From CAYTBN01 sp964542165 (GTDB lineage: Bacteria; Myxococcota_A; UBA796; UBA9615; CAYRNR01), in the NCBI GenBank assembly GCA_964542165.1, contig CAZITQ010000006.1, forward strand, positions 28,528-92,527: a DNA stretch of 64,000 bases, given 5' to 3'. Made by a program: the position numbers and the translations under genes. Position 1 is the stretch's first letter; every line of letters begins with the position of its first letter. A model generated the notes under the pieces. It was not told the origin of the DNA. It was given only the letters and a program-made list of their open reading frames with translations, and did not search any database. Below, one piece after another: positions 34,576 to 43,816 of this stretch.

Positions 34576-36231
34576 ATGCATCGCTGGACACTGGCCTGGG
34601 CTTCGCTGGCCGTCTTGCTGGCCACCCCCGCCTGGGGCGCAGGATTGTTCACGCCGGACACGGGGATCGTCGCCGCCGGCCGCGCCGGGGCCTTCATCGC
34701 CACGGCCGACGACAACACGGCCCTCTACTACAACCCGTCCGGGCTGCACCAGATGAAGGGCTTCCAGATCCGCGCGGGGCTGATGGGGCTGCAGAACCCG
34801 GTGACCTTCCACCGGGCGGGCGGCGAGGGCCGCTACAAGCTCGACGACGCCGGCGCCTACCTGCTCGACGGCACCGGCGGCCCGGACGTGGGCGGCCCGT
34901 TTTCCGAGGTGAACAACCTGGACAGCTTCCGGCCGATCCCCGAGTGGTCCATCTCCTACGGCTTCGAGAACCCGGACCTGACCATCGCCGTGGGGCTCTA
35001 CGCCCCCCTCGCGCCCTGGATCCAGTACCCCCTGCACGGCCCCAACCGCTACCGGCTGACCAAGCTGAGGCTGATCCAGGGCAACTTCGCCATGGGCCTG
35101 GGCTGGCGCCTGCCCGCGCCGCTCGACTTCATCGCCCTGGGGGGGACCTTCAAGATCATCTACATCTCCATGAAGCAGGACTTCTGGGCCTCGGCGGACA
35201 TCGACAACGCGGGCGGTGATTACAACCCCGAGCACCCCCAGTGGGACACGCTGACCCAGTTCGAGGCCAAGCAGTGGCAGCCCTCGTGGAACGCCGGGCT
35301 GACCATCATCCCCCACCACACGGTGCGGATCGGCTTCTCCTTCGCCCCCCAGTACACCTTCCGCGGCAAGGGTTCGGCCACGTTGACGGGAACGATGGGC
35401 GGCGAGTACCTCGAGGCGCTCAAGGAGGAGTACGGCCCGGTGCTGGAGTTCGCGGGCATCGACCTGGACACCACGCCGTTCAACCTGGTGGGGGTGGACG
35501 ACGACATCACCGTGACCACCAAGCAGCCGGCGATCCTGCGGGCGGGGGTGATGATCCAGCCCACCAGCTGGCTGAACCTGGAGCTGGCCGGCACCGTGGA
35601 CTTCTGGTCCCGGGCCGACGCCATCGTGGGCTCGGACGTGGAGGTGCCCCTGCAGCACTGCGACGACAACGGCGAATGTCAGTCCATGCAGGACGAGATC
35701 ATGAGCCGCACCGATCCCATCGACCCCTGCATCGGGGGCGACGGCGTCCCGCTGGTGGACTGCGACTCCCTGGACAGCTACCGCGGCACCGACGGCGAGG
35801 GCTCCTTCGAGCTGGTCCAGAACTGGAAGAATGCCTTCAGCATCCGGTTCGGCGGCGAGATCCAGCCCATCCCCGAGCGCCTGGGCATCCGCTTCGGCTA
35901 CGCCTTCGAGTCCAGCGCCATCCCGGATGCGACCCTGAACCTGACCATGTTCGACTCCAACAAGCACATGGTCGGCATCGGCGTGTCGGGCCGCTTCGAG
36001 GGCTTCGAGATCCACTTCTCCTACGCCCACCTCTTCTACCAGCCCCGTTCCATCACCGCCGACGTGGCCGAGGGCACCCACATCGGCCTCGAGGGCACCG
36101 TGGTGGGCGACATCGACGACGGCGAGTACAAGGGAAGCGCCGACATCATCGGCCTGAACCTGGCGCTGGACTTCACCACGCTGCACCGCAAGGCCAAGGC
36201 CAAGAAGGCCACGGCGGAGCGGATCTACTGA
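34576..36231 (+). CDS. FadL/OmpP1-family outer-membrane transporter
   Basis: AGGAGGAGA precedes the ATG at 34576. After a signal peptide (residues 1-21), GLFTPDTGIVAAGRAGAFIATADDNTALYYNPSGL is the classic FadL N-terminal hatch signature (G--A-A-D--A--YNPAG). The rest alternates strands typical of a 14-strand barrel. The mature protein has four Cys in the loop around residues 360-400. FadL proteins take up long-chain fatty acids or other hydrophobic compounds, which suits the lipase-like lipoprotein upstream. The Lys/Ala-rich C-terminus (RKAKAKKATAERIY) is not the usual terminal Phe. Confidence 0.88.
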   Translation: MHRWTLAWASLAVLLATPAWGAGLFTPDTGIVAAGRAGAFIATADDNTALYYNPSGLHQMKGFQIRAGLMGLQNPVTFHRAGGEGRYKLDDAGAYLLDGTGGPDVGGPFSEVNNLDSFRPIPEWSISYGFENPDLTIAVGLYAPLAPWIQYPLHGPNRYRLTKLRLIQGNFAMGLGWRLPAPLDFIALGGTFKIIYISMKQDFWASADIDNAGGDYNPEHPQWDTLTQFEAKQWQPSWNAGLTIIPHHTVRIGFSFAPQYTFRGKGSATLTGTMGGEYLEALKEEYGPVLEFAGIDLDTTPFNLVGVDDDITVTTKQPAILRAGVMIQPTSWLNLELAGTVDFWSRADAIVGSDVEVPLQHCDDNGECQSMQDEIMSRTDPIDPCIGGDGVPLVDCDSLDSYRGTDGEGSFELVQNWKNAFSIRFGGEIQPIPERLGIRFGYAFESSAIPDATLNLTMFDSNKHMVGIGVSGRFEGFEIHFSYAHLFYQPRSITADVAEGTHIGLEGTVVGDIDDGEYKGSADIIGLNLALDFTTLHRKAKAKKATAERIY

Positions 36232-36304
36232 GCGACACCCCGCGTCGTTCCCCGATTGCCCACGAAGCAGCCATTTCGAGCGAGACGCGGCGTGTGGATG
36301 GGGA

Positions 36305-37435
36305 TCATGTCCTGGCGGCGCGACGGACGCAGACGAGGCCCAGCGCCATGAAGAGGGCGGCGAGCCAGAGGTCCGAGCGCGCCTGGCCTCCGGCGTCGCA
36401 GCTGCAGCCGCCCGCCTCCTGGGCCTTGTTCGAAGGACCCATCTCGAAGGTGATCGCGACCTCTTCGCCGCCGTGGGAGACGCGAAGCTCGGTGTCCACT
36501 CCCTCGGCCACCTCGGGCACGAGGGATCGATACTGGTAGATCGAGGACAGCTCGTCGGCGATGTTCTCGAAGCCGTCCTGGAGGTCGTCGGAGCTCGCGG
36601 CGGAGAAGTACCGGCCCTCGGACAGCACCTCCAGCGCCTCCTGGTCCACGCCGTCTCCCAGTCCGAGGCCGTAGATCTTCTGGTGGGGCGCCACGGCGTC
36701 GAGGTGGTCCCGGGCGTCCTGGGCGTTGTCGAAGTCCTGGCTCCAGTTGTCCTGGCCGTCGGTGAACACGACCATGACCGGCTGGGCGACCCCGTACTCG
36801 GACGAGATCTCGTGCTCGCTCCACCGGGTGACGGCGTCGTAGAGCTTGGTGAACGCCAGGGAACTCTCGTCCGGCTTGGCCCGGTACTGCTCCTCGATCA
36901 CGCGCCGGGCGTCCGCCCGGTCGTGGTAGGTCTCCTCGGCCGTGTTCGTGCCACCGAGATCCAGGAAGATCGGCACCTCGTCTTCGGACGCGAACATCGC
37001 CACGGCGATCCGCGCTTCGTCCGGGAGGAAGTCCACGAACGCCATCGCGCTGCTGCGCACCGCCTCCTCGGCATCGGCCTCGGTGATGCTGTAGCTTGCG
37101 TCCAGCAGCAGCCGCACGATCAGGTCGTTGTCCTGGGTGAGGTCGGCGGCCCCCTCCACGCCCACCTCGCGGTCGTCCAGCACCAGCAACACGTCGTCGG
37201 CGTCCAGGTCGTTGATGTGGCTGCCGTCCACCTGGGCCACGAAGAACACCTCCGCGTACACGCAGTCGGTGCCGTCGCCACAGGCCGTCTCCTCGAAGCC
37301 CGACGAGAACAGCTCGACACAGAATTCGTCGGCGCAGGCCTCCGGGTGGTGGCCACAGCCGGTCAGACCGGCGAACGCGGCGAGGGTGGCGGCCGTGGCG
37401 ATGGTGGCTGTCCAGATAGGGCGGTGTCGTCGCAT
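36305..37435 (-). CDS. Lipoprotein with vWA domain and MYXO-CTERM-like tail
   Basis: The start at 37435 is set by AAGGAGG eight bases upstream. A lipobox (FAGLTGC) ends the signal. The vWA domain shows the MIDAS elements LLLDASYSITEAD (DxSxS) and VVFTDGQDNW, so metal binding is likely. The tail GGCSCDAGG, hydrophobic helix and RRAAR resembles MYXO-CTERM, so both a lipid anchor and a C-terminal sorting signal seem present, which is odd. Cys residues are frequent in the N-terminal 70 residues. It follows the histidine kinase gene on the same strand after 100 bp. Confidence 0.78.
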   Translation of the reverse strand: MRRHRPIWTATIATAATLAAFAGLTGCGHHPEACADEFCVELFSSGFEETACGDGTDCVYAEVFFVAQVDGSHINDLDADDVLLVLDDREVGVEGAADLTQDNDLIVRLLLDASYSITEADAEEAVRSSAMAFVDFLPDEARIAVAMFASEDEVPIFLDLGGTNTAEETYHDRADARRVIEEQYRAKPDESSLAFTKLYDAVTRWSEHEISSEYGVAQPVMVVFTDGQDNWSQDFDNAQDARDHLDAVAPHQKIYGLGLGDGVDQEALEVLSEGRYFSAASSDDLQDGFENIADELSSIYQYRSLVPEVAEGVDTELRVSHGGEEVAITFEMGPSNKAQEAGGCSCDAGGQARSDLWLAALFMALGLVCVRRAART

Positions 37436-37535
37436 GATGGCGACCTCCTTCATCGCTGTAGTCGGTCCGGGGGGGCGCTGGATTCACGGGGGGGCGGAAG
37501 AAAAGGCGCCGAGGGGCGCGGGACGGCGATCGGCG

Positions 37536-38585
37536 TCAGGCCACCGGCAGTCGCAACAGCACCCGCGTGCCGTCCCCCGGGCGGCTCTCGATCTCCGCGG
37601 CCCCCCCCCACTGCTCGACGATGGCACGGACCTGGGAGCAGCCCAGGCCGGCGGCGTCGGGGCGGGTGGTGAAGCCGGGCTCGAAGACCCGGGGAAGAGC
37701 GGTGGTGGCGATGCCCTCGCCGGAGTCCCGGACCTCGAGGATCACCGCGCGGGGCGAGTCCTCGGTGCCTTCGTTCTCGGCGTCCAGGAAGGCCGACAGG
37801 ATCAGCGACCCCCCCGCGGGCATGGCTGCGCGGGCGTTGGCGGCCAGATAGAGCACCGCCTCGTGGAGCCGGGCGGGATCGACGGCCACCCGGGGCAGAT
37901 CCTGCTGGGCGAGCACCTCGAGCTGGATGCTGCGGCCGACCATGGAACCCAGGATGTCCCGGGCCTCGAGCAGGAAGGCCAGCATCTGGACCTCGCGGAC
38001 CCGCGGGGGATCACCCCGGGTGGATCGGACCAGGGTCTCGGTCAGCGAGGCGGCCTGCTCGGCTGCGGTCACGATCCGGTCGATGGCCCGGCGCTCCAGT
38101 CCGTCCAGCCGGGGGCTGGTCTCCAGGGCCGAGGCGTAGCCCGCGACCACGGTGAGCAGGTTGTTGAAGGTGTGGGCCACCGCGGCGGTGAGCTGCCCGA
38201 GGGCCTGCAGTCGCGCCAGCTGGGCCGAGGCGGCATCCTCGGCCCGGGCCAGGAGGCGGAGGGTTTCCCGGCGCCGCTCCCGCTCGGCCAGGAGTTCGAG
38301 GGCCAGCACATCCGCCCGCCGTCGGATCTCGCTCCGGTCGTCGGTGGCATCCTCGGGCAGCCGATCGACCAGGGCGTCCCGGAGCCGGTGGACCGCAGCC
38401 AAGACCTCGGCGTCGCCAGCGTTCGCCAGCGGGAGGATCCCTTCGACCAGGGCGGCGGAAGGATCCGCGGCGAGGGCGTCGAGCAGGGACTCGTACGGGG
38501 TGGAGGATCCGTCACCATCGGGGACGCAGGCCGCCGCCAGCTCGTCCCGTCGACGGTCCAGGATCTCACGCCAAACGCGTCCCAC
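37536..38585 (-). CDS. Soluble sensor histidine kinase
   Basis: The GTG at 38585 has GGGGAGG upstream. Residues 1-115 are helical with no membrane segment. A coiled coil leads to HisKA with LTAAVAHTFNNLLTVV (phospho-acceptor His138). The ATPase domain has an N box (LYLAANARAAM), G1 (VRDSGEGI), F (FEPGFTT) and G2 (AGLGCSQV). No response regulator is adjacent, so its partner is unknown. The H-x-F-N-N-L motif is that of NtrB/PAS-associated kinases, which often pair with sigma-54 activators. Confidence 0.85.
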   Translation of the reverse strand: MGRVWREILDRRRDELAAACVPDGDGSSTPYESLLDALAADPSAALVEGILPLANAGDAEVLAAVHRLRDALVDRLPEDATDDRSEIRRRADVLALELLAERERRRETLRLLARAEDAASAQLARLQALGQLTAAVAHTFNNLLTVVAGYASALETSPRLDGLERRAIDRIVTAAEQAASLTETLVRSTRGDPPRVREVQMLAFLLEARDILGSMVGRSIQLEVLAQQDLPRVAVDPARLHEAVLYLAANARAAMPAGGSLILSAFLDAENEGTEDSPRAVILEVRDSGEGIATTALPRVFEPGFTTRPDAAGLGCSQVRAIVEQWGGAAEIESRPGDGTRVLLRLPVA

Positions 38586-38601
38586 CGATGCCTCCCCGTC
38601 C

Positions 38602-38610
38602 AGTATCGCA
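38602..38610 (-). promoter_or_regulatory. Extended -10 element for the histidine kinase gene
   Basis: The minus strand reads TGCGATACT, about 16 bp before the GTG at 38585. A start near 38596 would give a very short leader. On the plus strand TAGACT (38702-38707) may serve the GH18 gene. Confidence 0.3.
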
Positions 38611-38742
38611 GATGGCCGGAACCGGGGGGAGGTCGGTGCGGATCGTGTGGGCCCGGCTCTGCACCTTCAGGTTCCCGCGCGGGTTCGCGCGGGTTCTCGG
38701 GTAGACTGGCCCCGGGGAGGGCAGGAGAGGCGGCGCAGACGG

Positions 38743-40272
38743 ATGGGAGCGGGTGCCCGGTTGGGGATCGTCGCGGGGGTCCTGGTGGTCGCCCTGGCGG
38801 GGGTTGATGCCGCCGTTGCAGGGGAGAGTCCGCACGCTCGGTTGCTCGAGCAGCACCGGTCCGACGAGCCGTTCCCGGTCCGCCCTGCCCTGCCGGACGC
38901 GGTGGTGGCCGCGGCCCGGGAATGGGAGGAGGCCTGGGCCCAGCCCGGCGCCTCGCGGACCCGGGCGTCGCAGGGGACCCGGAGCGACCTGGAGGTGATC
39001 GGCTACCTGCCCTTCTGGGTCGACGCCGGGATCGCCGGGCTGCGCTTCGACGTGATGACCCAGGTCAACTACTTCTCCCTGGAGATGGACAACTACGGGG
39101 ACATCGATTCCACCCACGGCTGGGGGGGAGCGGCCAGCGACCAGCTGATCACCGCGGCCCACGCCGAGGGCTGCCGGGTGCTGGTGACGGTGACCAACTT
39201 CAGCCAATCCGGTCTGAACACCCTGCTCTCCAGTCCCTCGAACCGGGCCAACGCGGTGGCCAACCTGGTGGACGCGGCGGTCTCCGGCGGCGCGGACGGC
39301 GTGGACGTGGACTTCGAGGGCATGGACGACGAGAACAAGCAGGATCTCGTGGACTTCATGCAGGAGCTGCAGGCGGCGCTGCAGGCCGCCATCCCCAACG
39401 CCTGGATCACCCTGGCCACGCCGGCCATCGACTGGCGGGGGGCGTACGACTACGACGAGCTGATGTACGCCTCCAACGGCCTGTTCATCATGGGCTACGG
39501 CTACCACTGGTCGGGCGGCGATCCCGGTCCCAACGCCCCCAAGTACGGCAGCAACCTCTGGGGAAGCTACTCCCTGGACTGGTCGCTGGAGGACTACATC
39601 GAATACGGAGGCGAGGCCAACCGCCACGAGGTCTACCTGGGTCTGCCCCTGTACGGTCGGGACTGGCCCTCGGTGTCGGACGACATCCCGGGCGAGGCCA
39701 CGGACGACGGGTCGTCGATCACGTACACCGGCGCGGTGGCCGACGCGCAGGTCCACGGGCGACAGTGGGATCCGGAGTCGGACACGCCCTACTACATGTA
39801 CCAGTCCCAGGGCTGGCACCAGGTCTGGTACGACGACGACGAGTCGGTGCTCTCCAAGCTCGAGCTGGTGGGCGAACACGACATCGGTGGGTTCGGGTTC
39901 TGGGCCCTGCAGTTCGACGGTAACGACCCCCTGATCTGGGACGAGCTGGCCCTGATGGTCGGCGATGACGACGACGACGACGACACCGGGGACGACGACA
40001 CCGGGGATGACGACACCGGCGACGACGACACGGCCGGGGACGACGACACGGCCGGGGACGACGACACGGCCGGGGACGACGACGTGAGCGGTCTGTACCC
40101 GCCCCCACACGTGACGGCCGCGTACGAGGACGGCGCTGCTGGCTGCGAGTGTGAGGCCCCCGGACCCGCCGACCGTCGCCTGGCCCTGGCCCTCGGGATT
40201 CCGGGCCTCATCCTGGTTCGCCGCCGCCTGGGAACCGGGCACAGGCCCCCCGGCCCGCGCGGGCGCGCTTGA
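38743..40272 (+). CDS. GH18 chitinase-like protein with Asp linker and MYXO-CTERM-like tail
   Basis: After a signal peptide (about 1-26) the catalytic barrel spans about 85-405. It includes DGVDVDFEG (185-193), the DxxDxDxE signature with acid Glu192 intact. FIMGYGYHWSG, LGLPLYGRDW and GGFGFWALQFD match other GH18 strands. DDDTG/DDDTAG repeats (about residues 407-448) then link to GCECEAPGP, a hydrophobic helix and RRR. The enzyme would be displayed on the surface. It may cleave chitin, peptidoglycan or spore-cortex-like glycans. Confidence 0.88.
   Translation: MGAGARLGIVAGVLVVALAGVDAAVAGESPHARLLEQHRSDEPFPVRPALPDAVVAAAREWEEAWAQPGASRTRASQGTRSDLEVIGYLPFWVDAGIAGLRFDVMTQVNYFSLEMDNYGDIDSTHGWGGAASDQLITAAHAEGCRVLVTVTNFSQSGLNTLLSSPSNRANAVANLVDAAVSGGADGVDVDFEGMDDENKQDLVDFMQELQAALQAAIPNAWITLATPAIDWRGAYDYDELMYASNGLFIMGYGYHWSGGDPGPNAPKYGSNLWGSYSLDWSLEDYIEYGGEANRHEVYLGLPLYGRDWPSVSDDIPGEATDDGSSITYTGAVADAQVHGRQWDPESDTPYYMYQSQGWHQVWYDDDESVLSKLELVGEHDIGGFGFWALQFDGNDPLIWDELALMVGDDDDDDDTGDDDTGDDDTGDDDTAGDDDTAGDDDTAGDDDVSGLYPPPHVTAAYEDGAAGCECEAPGPADRRLALALGIPGLILVRRRLGTGHRPPGPRGRA
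39961..40086 (+). repeat. Asp-rich linker repeat (DDDTG/DDDTAG) in coding sequence
   Basis: Tandem 15- and 18-bp units encode DDDTG and DDDTAG between the GH18 domain and the sorting tail. The same repeat type occurs in two other genes of the window. Confidence 0.85.
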
Positions 40273-40296
40273 CAGGGCCACAGGCGTATCTAAGCT
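40269..40296 (+). promoter_or_regulatory. Sigma-70-type promoter for the ABC operon
   Basis: TTGACA (40269-40274) is followed after 16 bp by TAAGCT (40291-40296). The -35 is perfect, the -10 weak. It lies about 65 bp before the ATP-binding protein start. Confidence 0.45.
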
Positions 40297-40362
40297 TTCT
40301 CGCCGCGGGATGAACCCCCCTCCCGGGGGTGTTCACACCCTCAACCGAACGAGGAGCCGACG

Positions 40363-41355
40363 ATGATCGAGGTCCAGAGTCTGACCAAGATCTACGGGGC
40401 ACTGACCGCCGTGCACGACCTGTCGTTCACGGTCGCCGAAGGGGAGATCCTGGGCCTCCTGGGACCCAACGGCGCGGGCAAGACGACCACGATGCGGATC
40501 CTGGCTGGATCCCTGGGCGCGACCCGGGGCAAGGCCAGCGTGGCCGGGTTCGAGGTCCACAAGCACCCCAAAGAGGTCAAGCGCCGACTGGGGTACATGC
40601 CCGAATTCCCGCCCCTGTACCAGAGCATGCAGGTCGAGGGGTACCTGGTGTTCGCGGCCAAGGTGAAGGGGGTGCCCCGCGCCCGACGAAAGGCGGCCGT
40701 CGAGCGGGCCATGGAGCAGTGCGGGCTGGTCGCGGCCCGCAAGCGGGTCATCGGCCAGCTGTCCAAGGGCTACCGCCAGCGGGTCGGCCTGGCCCAGGCG
40801 CTGGTGCACGAGCCCAAGTACCTGGTCCTGGACGAGCCCACCAGCGGCCTCGATCCGATGCAGATCGCCGAGGTCCGCAGCGTGATCAAGAGCCTGGGGG
40901 GCGAGCACACGGTCATCCTGTCGACCCACATCCTCCCCGAGGTGACCATGACCTGCGATCGGGTCGTGATCATCGACCACGGGCAGATCGTCGCCCAGGA
41001 CACGGAGAAGAGCCTGGCCGAGCGGGTGCACAGCGCCCGTCAGGTCGTGGTCCAGCTGGCCCGACCGGACACCGGCAGCCTCGCGGCCCTCGAGCGGATC
41101 GAGGGGGTGCTCGGCGTCGAGTCGGCCGGGGAGGACGCATTCCGGCTGGACACGGGCCACCAGGACCTTCGCGAGGTCATCGCCCGGACCGTGGTCGATT
41201 CGGGGTTCGGGCTGGTGGGGATGCGCGAGGAGGTGGCCTCGCTGGAGGACATCTACCTCAAGCTCGTGGGCATGGGACAGGGGCTCCCGCCCGGGCCGAA
41301 CGACCCGCCCCCGCCGCAGCCGCCGGGCGCGTCGTCCGCGGAGGTGTCGTCATGA
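40363..41355 (+). CDS. gldA: ABC transporter ATP-binding protein (GldA-like)
   Basis: The 330-residue ATPase shows Walker A (GPNGAGKTTTM), Q loop (YMPEFPPLY), signature (LSKGYRQRVGLAQAL), Walker B (YLVLDEPTSGLD) and H loop (STHIL). The C-terminal extension ends in a Pro-rich tail. GAGGAG precedes the start. The order ATPase, ABC-2 permease, GldG-like protein matches the Gld gliding-associated ABC system of Bacteroidetes and its relatives in Myxococcota. Function in motility versus export is unproven in this lineage. Confidence 0.85.
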   Translation: MIEVQSLTKIYGALTAVHDLSFTVAEGEILGLLGPNGAGKTTTMRILAGSLGATRGKASVAGFEVHKHPKEVKRRLGYMPEFPPLYQSMQVEGYLVFAAKVKGVPRARRKAAVERAMEQCGLVAARKRVIGQLSKGYRQRVGLAQALVHEPKYLVLDEPTSGLDPMQIAEVRSVIKSLGGEHTVILSTHILPEVTMTCDRVVIIDHGQIVAQDTEKSLAERVHSARQVVVQLARPDTGSLAALERIEGVLGVESAGEDAFRLDTGHQDLREVIARTVVDSGFGLVGMREEVASLEDIYLKLVGMGQGLPPGPNDPPPPQPPGASSAEVSS

Positions 41356-42122
41356 TGAATGCGCTCCACATCGCCGGCCGGGAGCTGAGGGTCTACGTGG
41401 CCAGCCCCTGGACCTATGTGGTCCTGGCCGCCGCGGTCTTCCTGCTGGGGTTCTTCTTCGGCGGGCAGGTGGCCTGGTTCGCCGACATGTGCCAGCGGCC
41501 GGACACCGGCTACATGGGACCGGTCCACTACAACCTGCACACGGACGTGGTCGACCCCTTCATCGGGGTCAGCGGCATCATCCTGATCTTCCTGATCCCG
41601 GTGCTGACGATGCACCTGATCGCCGGCGAGCGGCGCCAGCGCTCCATCGAGCTGCTGCTGACCTCACCGGTGTCGTCGTGGGAGATCGTGCTGGGCAAGT
41701 TCCTGGGCGCCATGGGGCTGTTCGGCATCATGCTCGCCCTGCTGTGGTACGCCCCGGTGATCCTGTACGCCTGGGGCGAGCCGGACACGCCGGTGATGCT
41801 GACCAGTCTGCTGGGGCTGGTGCTGGTGGGGGCCTGCTACGTGGCCGTGGGGGTCGCCACCAGCTCGCTGACCGAGAACATGATCGTGTCGGCGATCCTC
41901 GGGGTGGTGCTGCTGCTGGTGGTCTGGGTGATCGAGATCGGTACCGTGATGACCCAGACCGAGTGGGTGCAGAGCACGCTGGAGTACATCTCGCTGGTGC
42001 GGCACCTGGAGAGCTTCTCCGCAGGGATGATCGACACCCGGGACCTGGTCTACCTGGGGAGCTTCATCTTCTTCTTCCTGTTCGTTGGCCAGCAGCGCGT
42101 CGAAGCGCTGCGGTCGAGGTAG
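41352..42122 (+). CDS. gldF: ABC-2 permease (GldF-like)
   Basis: The start ATG overlaps the upstream stop (ATGA at 41352-41355), indicating translational coupling. The 256-residue protein has six predicted membrane helices and the HLIAGERRQRSIELLLTSPVSSWEIVLGKF segment, spread over residues 77-106, that is characteristic of ABC-2 permeases of the GldF/NosY type. Confidence 0.85.
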   Translation: MMNALHIAGRELRVYVASPWTYVVLAAAVFLLGFFFGGQVAWFADMCQRPDTGYMGPVHYNLHTDVVDPFIGVSGIILIFLIPVLTMHLIAGERRQRSIELLLTSPVSSWEIVLGKFLGAMGLFGIMLALLWYAPVILYAWGEPDTPVMLTSLLGLVLVGACYVAVGVATSSLTENMIVSAILGVVLLLVVWVIEIGTVMTQTEWVQSTLEYISLVRHLESFSAGMIDTRDLVYLGSFIFFFLFVGQQRVEALRSR

Positions 42123-42131
42123 GGGGCCGTG

Positions 42132-43781
42132 ATGGGCGATCGACTCGAATGGATCGGCCGCATCCTCGGGGCCCTGGGGATCGTGGCCGGACTCGTCTTC
42201 GGGATGATGCAGCTGCTGAACCTGCTGGCGGACTACAACCCCACCTGGGTGATGGTCGTCGGCATCGGTTCCATCGTGCTGCTGGCCCTGTGGATCTACC
42301 TGGACTGGAACGCTCTGGTGCGGGTGATCAGCCGTCGCGGGATGGTGGGGCAGCTGGTCTCGTGGCTGATGGTGCTGCTGGTGGCCGGGATCCTGGTCCT
42401 GCTCAACTTCCTCTCGTCGCGGCACTACTGGGAGAAGGACATCACCGAAGGTGCGATCCACTCCCTGTCCCAGGAGGCCGTCGACGTGGTGTCGGGCCTC
42501 GACCAGCCGGTGACCGTCACCGGGTTCTATCGGTCCATGGACTCGTCGGGTGAGGCGCCCCGGCAAAAAGACGCCTTCCGCCGCCTCACCGAGCGATTGC
42601 AGACCCACTCCGACCAGCTCAGCGTCGAGATCCTCGACCAGGACGTCGAGCCCCGGGTCGCCCTGGCCCGGGGGGTCTTCCAGAACGGGGTGGTGTTCGT
42701 GGAGTGCGGCGACCGGGAGGAGCGGATCATCCTGCCGGACGAGAACGACCTGACCAACGCCCTGGTCAAGGTGACCCGCGGGGGCACCAAGACCGTCTAC
42801 TTCCTCTCCGGCCACGGCGAGCACTCGGTCATGGAGAGCGGCTCGGACGGCTACGGGGAGGTCCGCCAGAAGCTCAGCCAGAGCGGCTTCTCCGTGGAGA
42901 CCCTGGAGCTGTACACCTCCGGCGCGATCCCCGACGATGCCGACCTGCTGGTCATCGCCGGGCCGACCCGGGCCCTGCTCCCGGCCGAGGTGCAGGTGGT
43001 CCGCGACTTCGTCGAGGTCCGCGGCGGCGGGCTGATGGTGCTGGTCAACCCGGGCGTGGAGAACGGCCTGGAGGAGCAGCTGGCGGCCTGGGGGGTGACC
43101 CTGGGGCGGGACCTGGTGGTGGACGTGGATCCCATGCGCCTGTCCCTGGTGGGGGACTACACGACCATCTTCGCCGACCCCGGCTACCACGAGATCACCG
43201 GCGAGCTGGAGGTCCCGGCCATCCTGGGCGGGGCGCGCACGGTGCACCCCGCGGAGGGCAATGCCCACGCCCAGACCCTGCTGCGCACCGGCAAGGCGGC
43301 CTGGGCGGAGACCGACCTGGAATCCATGGAGGCGGCCTTCGATCCCGAGGTGGACGAGCTGGGACCGTTGCCGGTGGCGGCGGTGGTCGAGGTTCCGGTG
43401 CGGGACGCCCCCGCGCCGCCCCTGGCCGACGACGACTCGGCGGAGGACGGCGACGCCGACGCGCCGACGCCGGCCGAGGTCCACGACCACGATCACGGGG
43501 ACGACGAGAAGCTGGCGCCGGTGGTCGTGTTCGGCGACAGCGACTTCGCCGCCAACGGCTCCTTCTCCCTGTTCGGCAACGCCGACCTGGTGCTCAACAG
43601 CATCGGCTTCCTGATCCAGGAGGAGGACCTGATCACCATCCGCGCCCGCGACAAGGAGGACCGGCCCCTGGAGATGACCGGGCTCGAGGTGGCGCTGGTG
43701 ATGGTGATCGCGATGCCGGCGATGACCCTGGTGGTCATCGGCGCCGGCGTGGTGGTGTGGATCCGGAGGCTGGCGAGATAG
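42132..43781 (+). CDS. gldG: GldG-like membrane-anchored ABC accessory protein
   Basis: Two or three N-terminal membrane helices (about residues 8-95) precede a periplasmic domain (YWEKDITEGAIHSLSQEAVDVV, TVYFLSGHGEHSV, LLVIAGPTRALLPAEVQVV), typical of the GldG/ABC_transp_aux family. A final helix (EVALVMVIAMPAMTLVVIGAG) anchors the C-terminus. An acidic, His-rich loop (VHDHDHGDDEK) before the last domain could bind metal. It starts 9 bp after gldF ends. Confidence 0.8.
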   Translation: MGDRLEWIGRILGALGIVAGLVFGMMQLLNLLADYNPTWVMVVGIGSIVLLALWIYLDWNALVRVISRRGMVGQLVSWLMVLLVAGILVLLNFLSSRHYWEKDITEGAIHSLSQEAVDVVSGLDQPVTVTGFYRSMDSSGEAPRQKDAFRRLTERLQTHSDQLSVEILDQDVEPRVALARGVFQNGVVFVECGDREERIILPDENDLTNALVKVTRGGTKTVYFLSGHGEHSVMESGSDGYGEVRQKLSQSGFSVETLELYTSGAIPDDADLLVIAGPTRALLPAEVQVVRDFVEVRGGGLMVLVNPGVENGLEEQLAAWGVTLGRDLVVDVDPMRLSLVGDYTTIFADPGYHEITGELEVPAILGGARTVHPAEGNAHAQTLLRTGKAAWAETDLESMEAAFDPEVDELGPLPVAAVVEVPVRDAPAPPLADDDSAEDGDADAPTPAEVHDHDHGDDEKLAPVVVFGDSDFAANGSFSLFGNADLVLNSIGFLIQEEDLITIRARDKEDRPLEMTGLEVALVMVIAMPAMTLVVIGAGVVVWIRRLAR

Positions 43782-43816
43782 GGTGAAGAAGGCCTGACGC
43801 CTGACGCCTGCTCCCG

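Noticed and set aside
36232..36304. Bidirectional terminator between convergent genes
   Set aside because: The matching arms (CCGCGTC and GACGCGG) are separated by a loop of more than 30 bases and there is no T tract.
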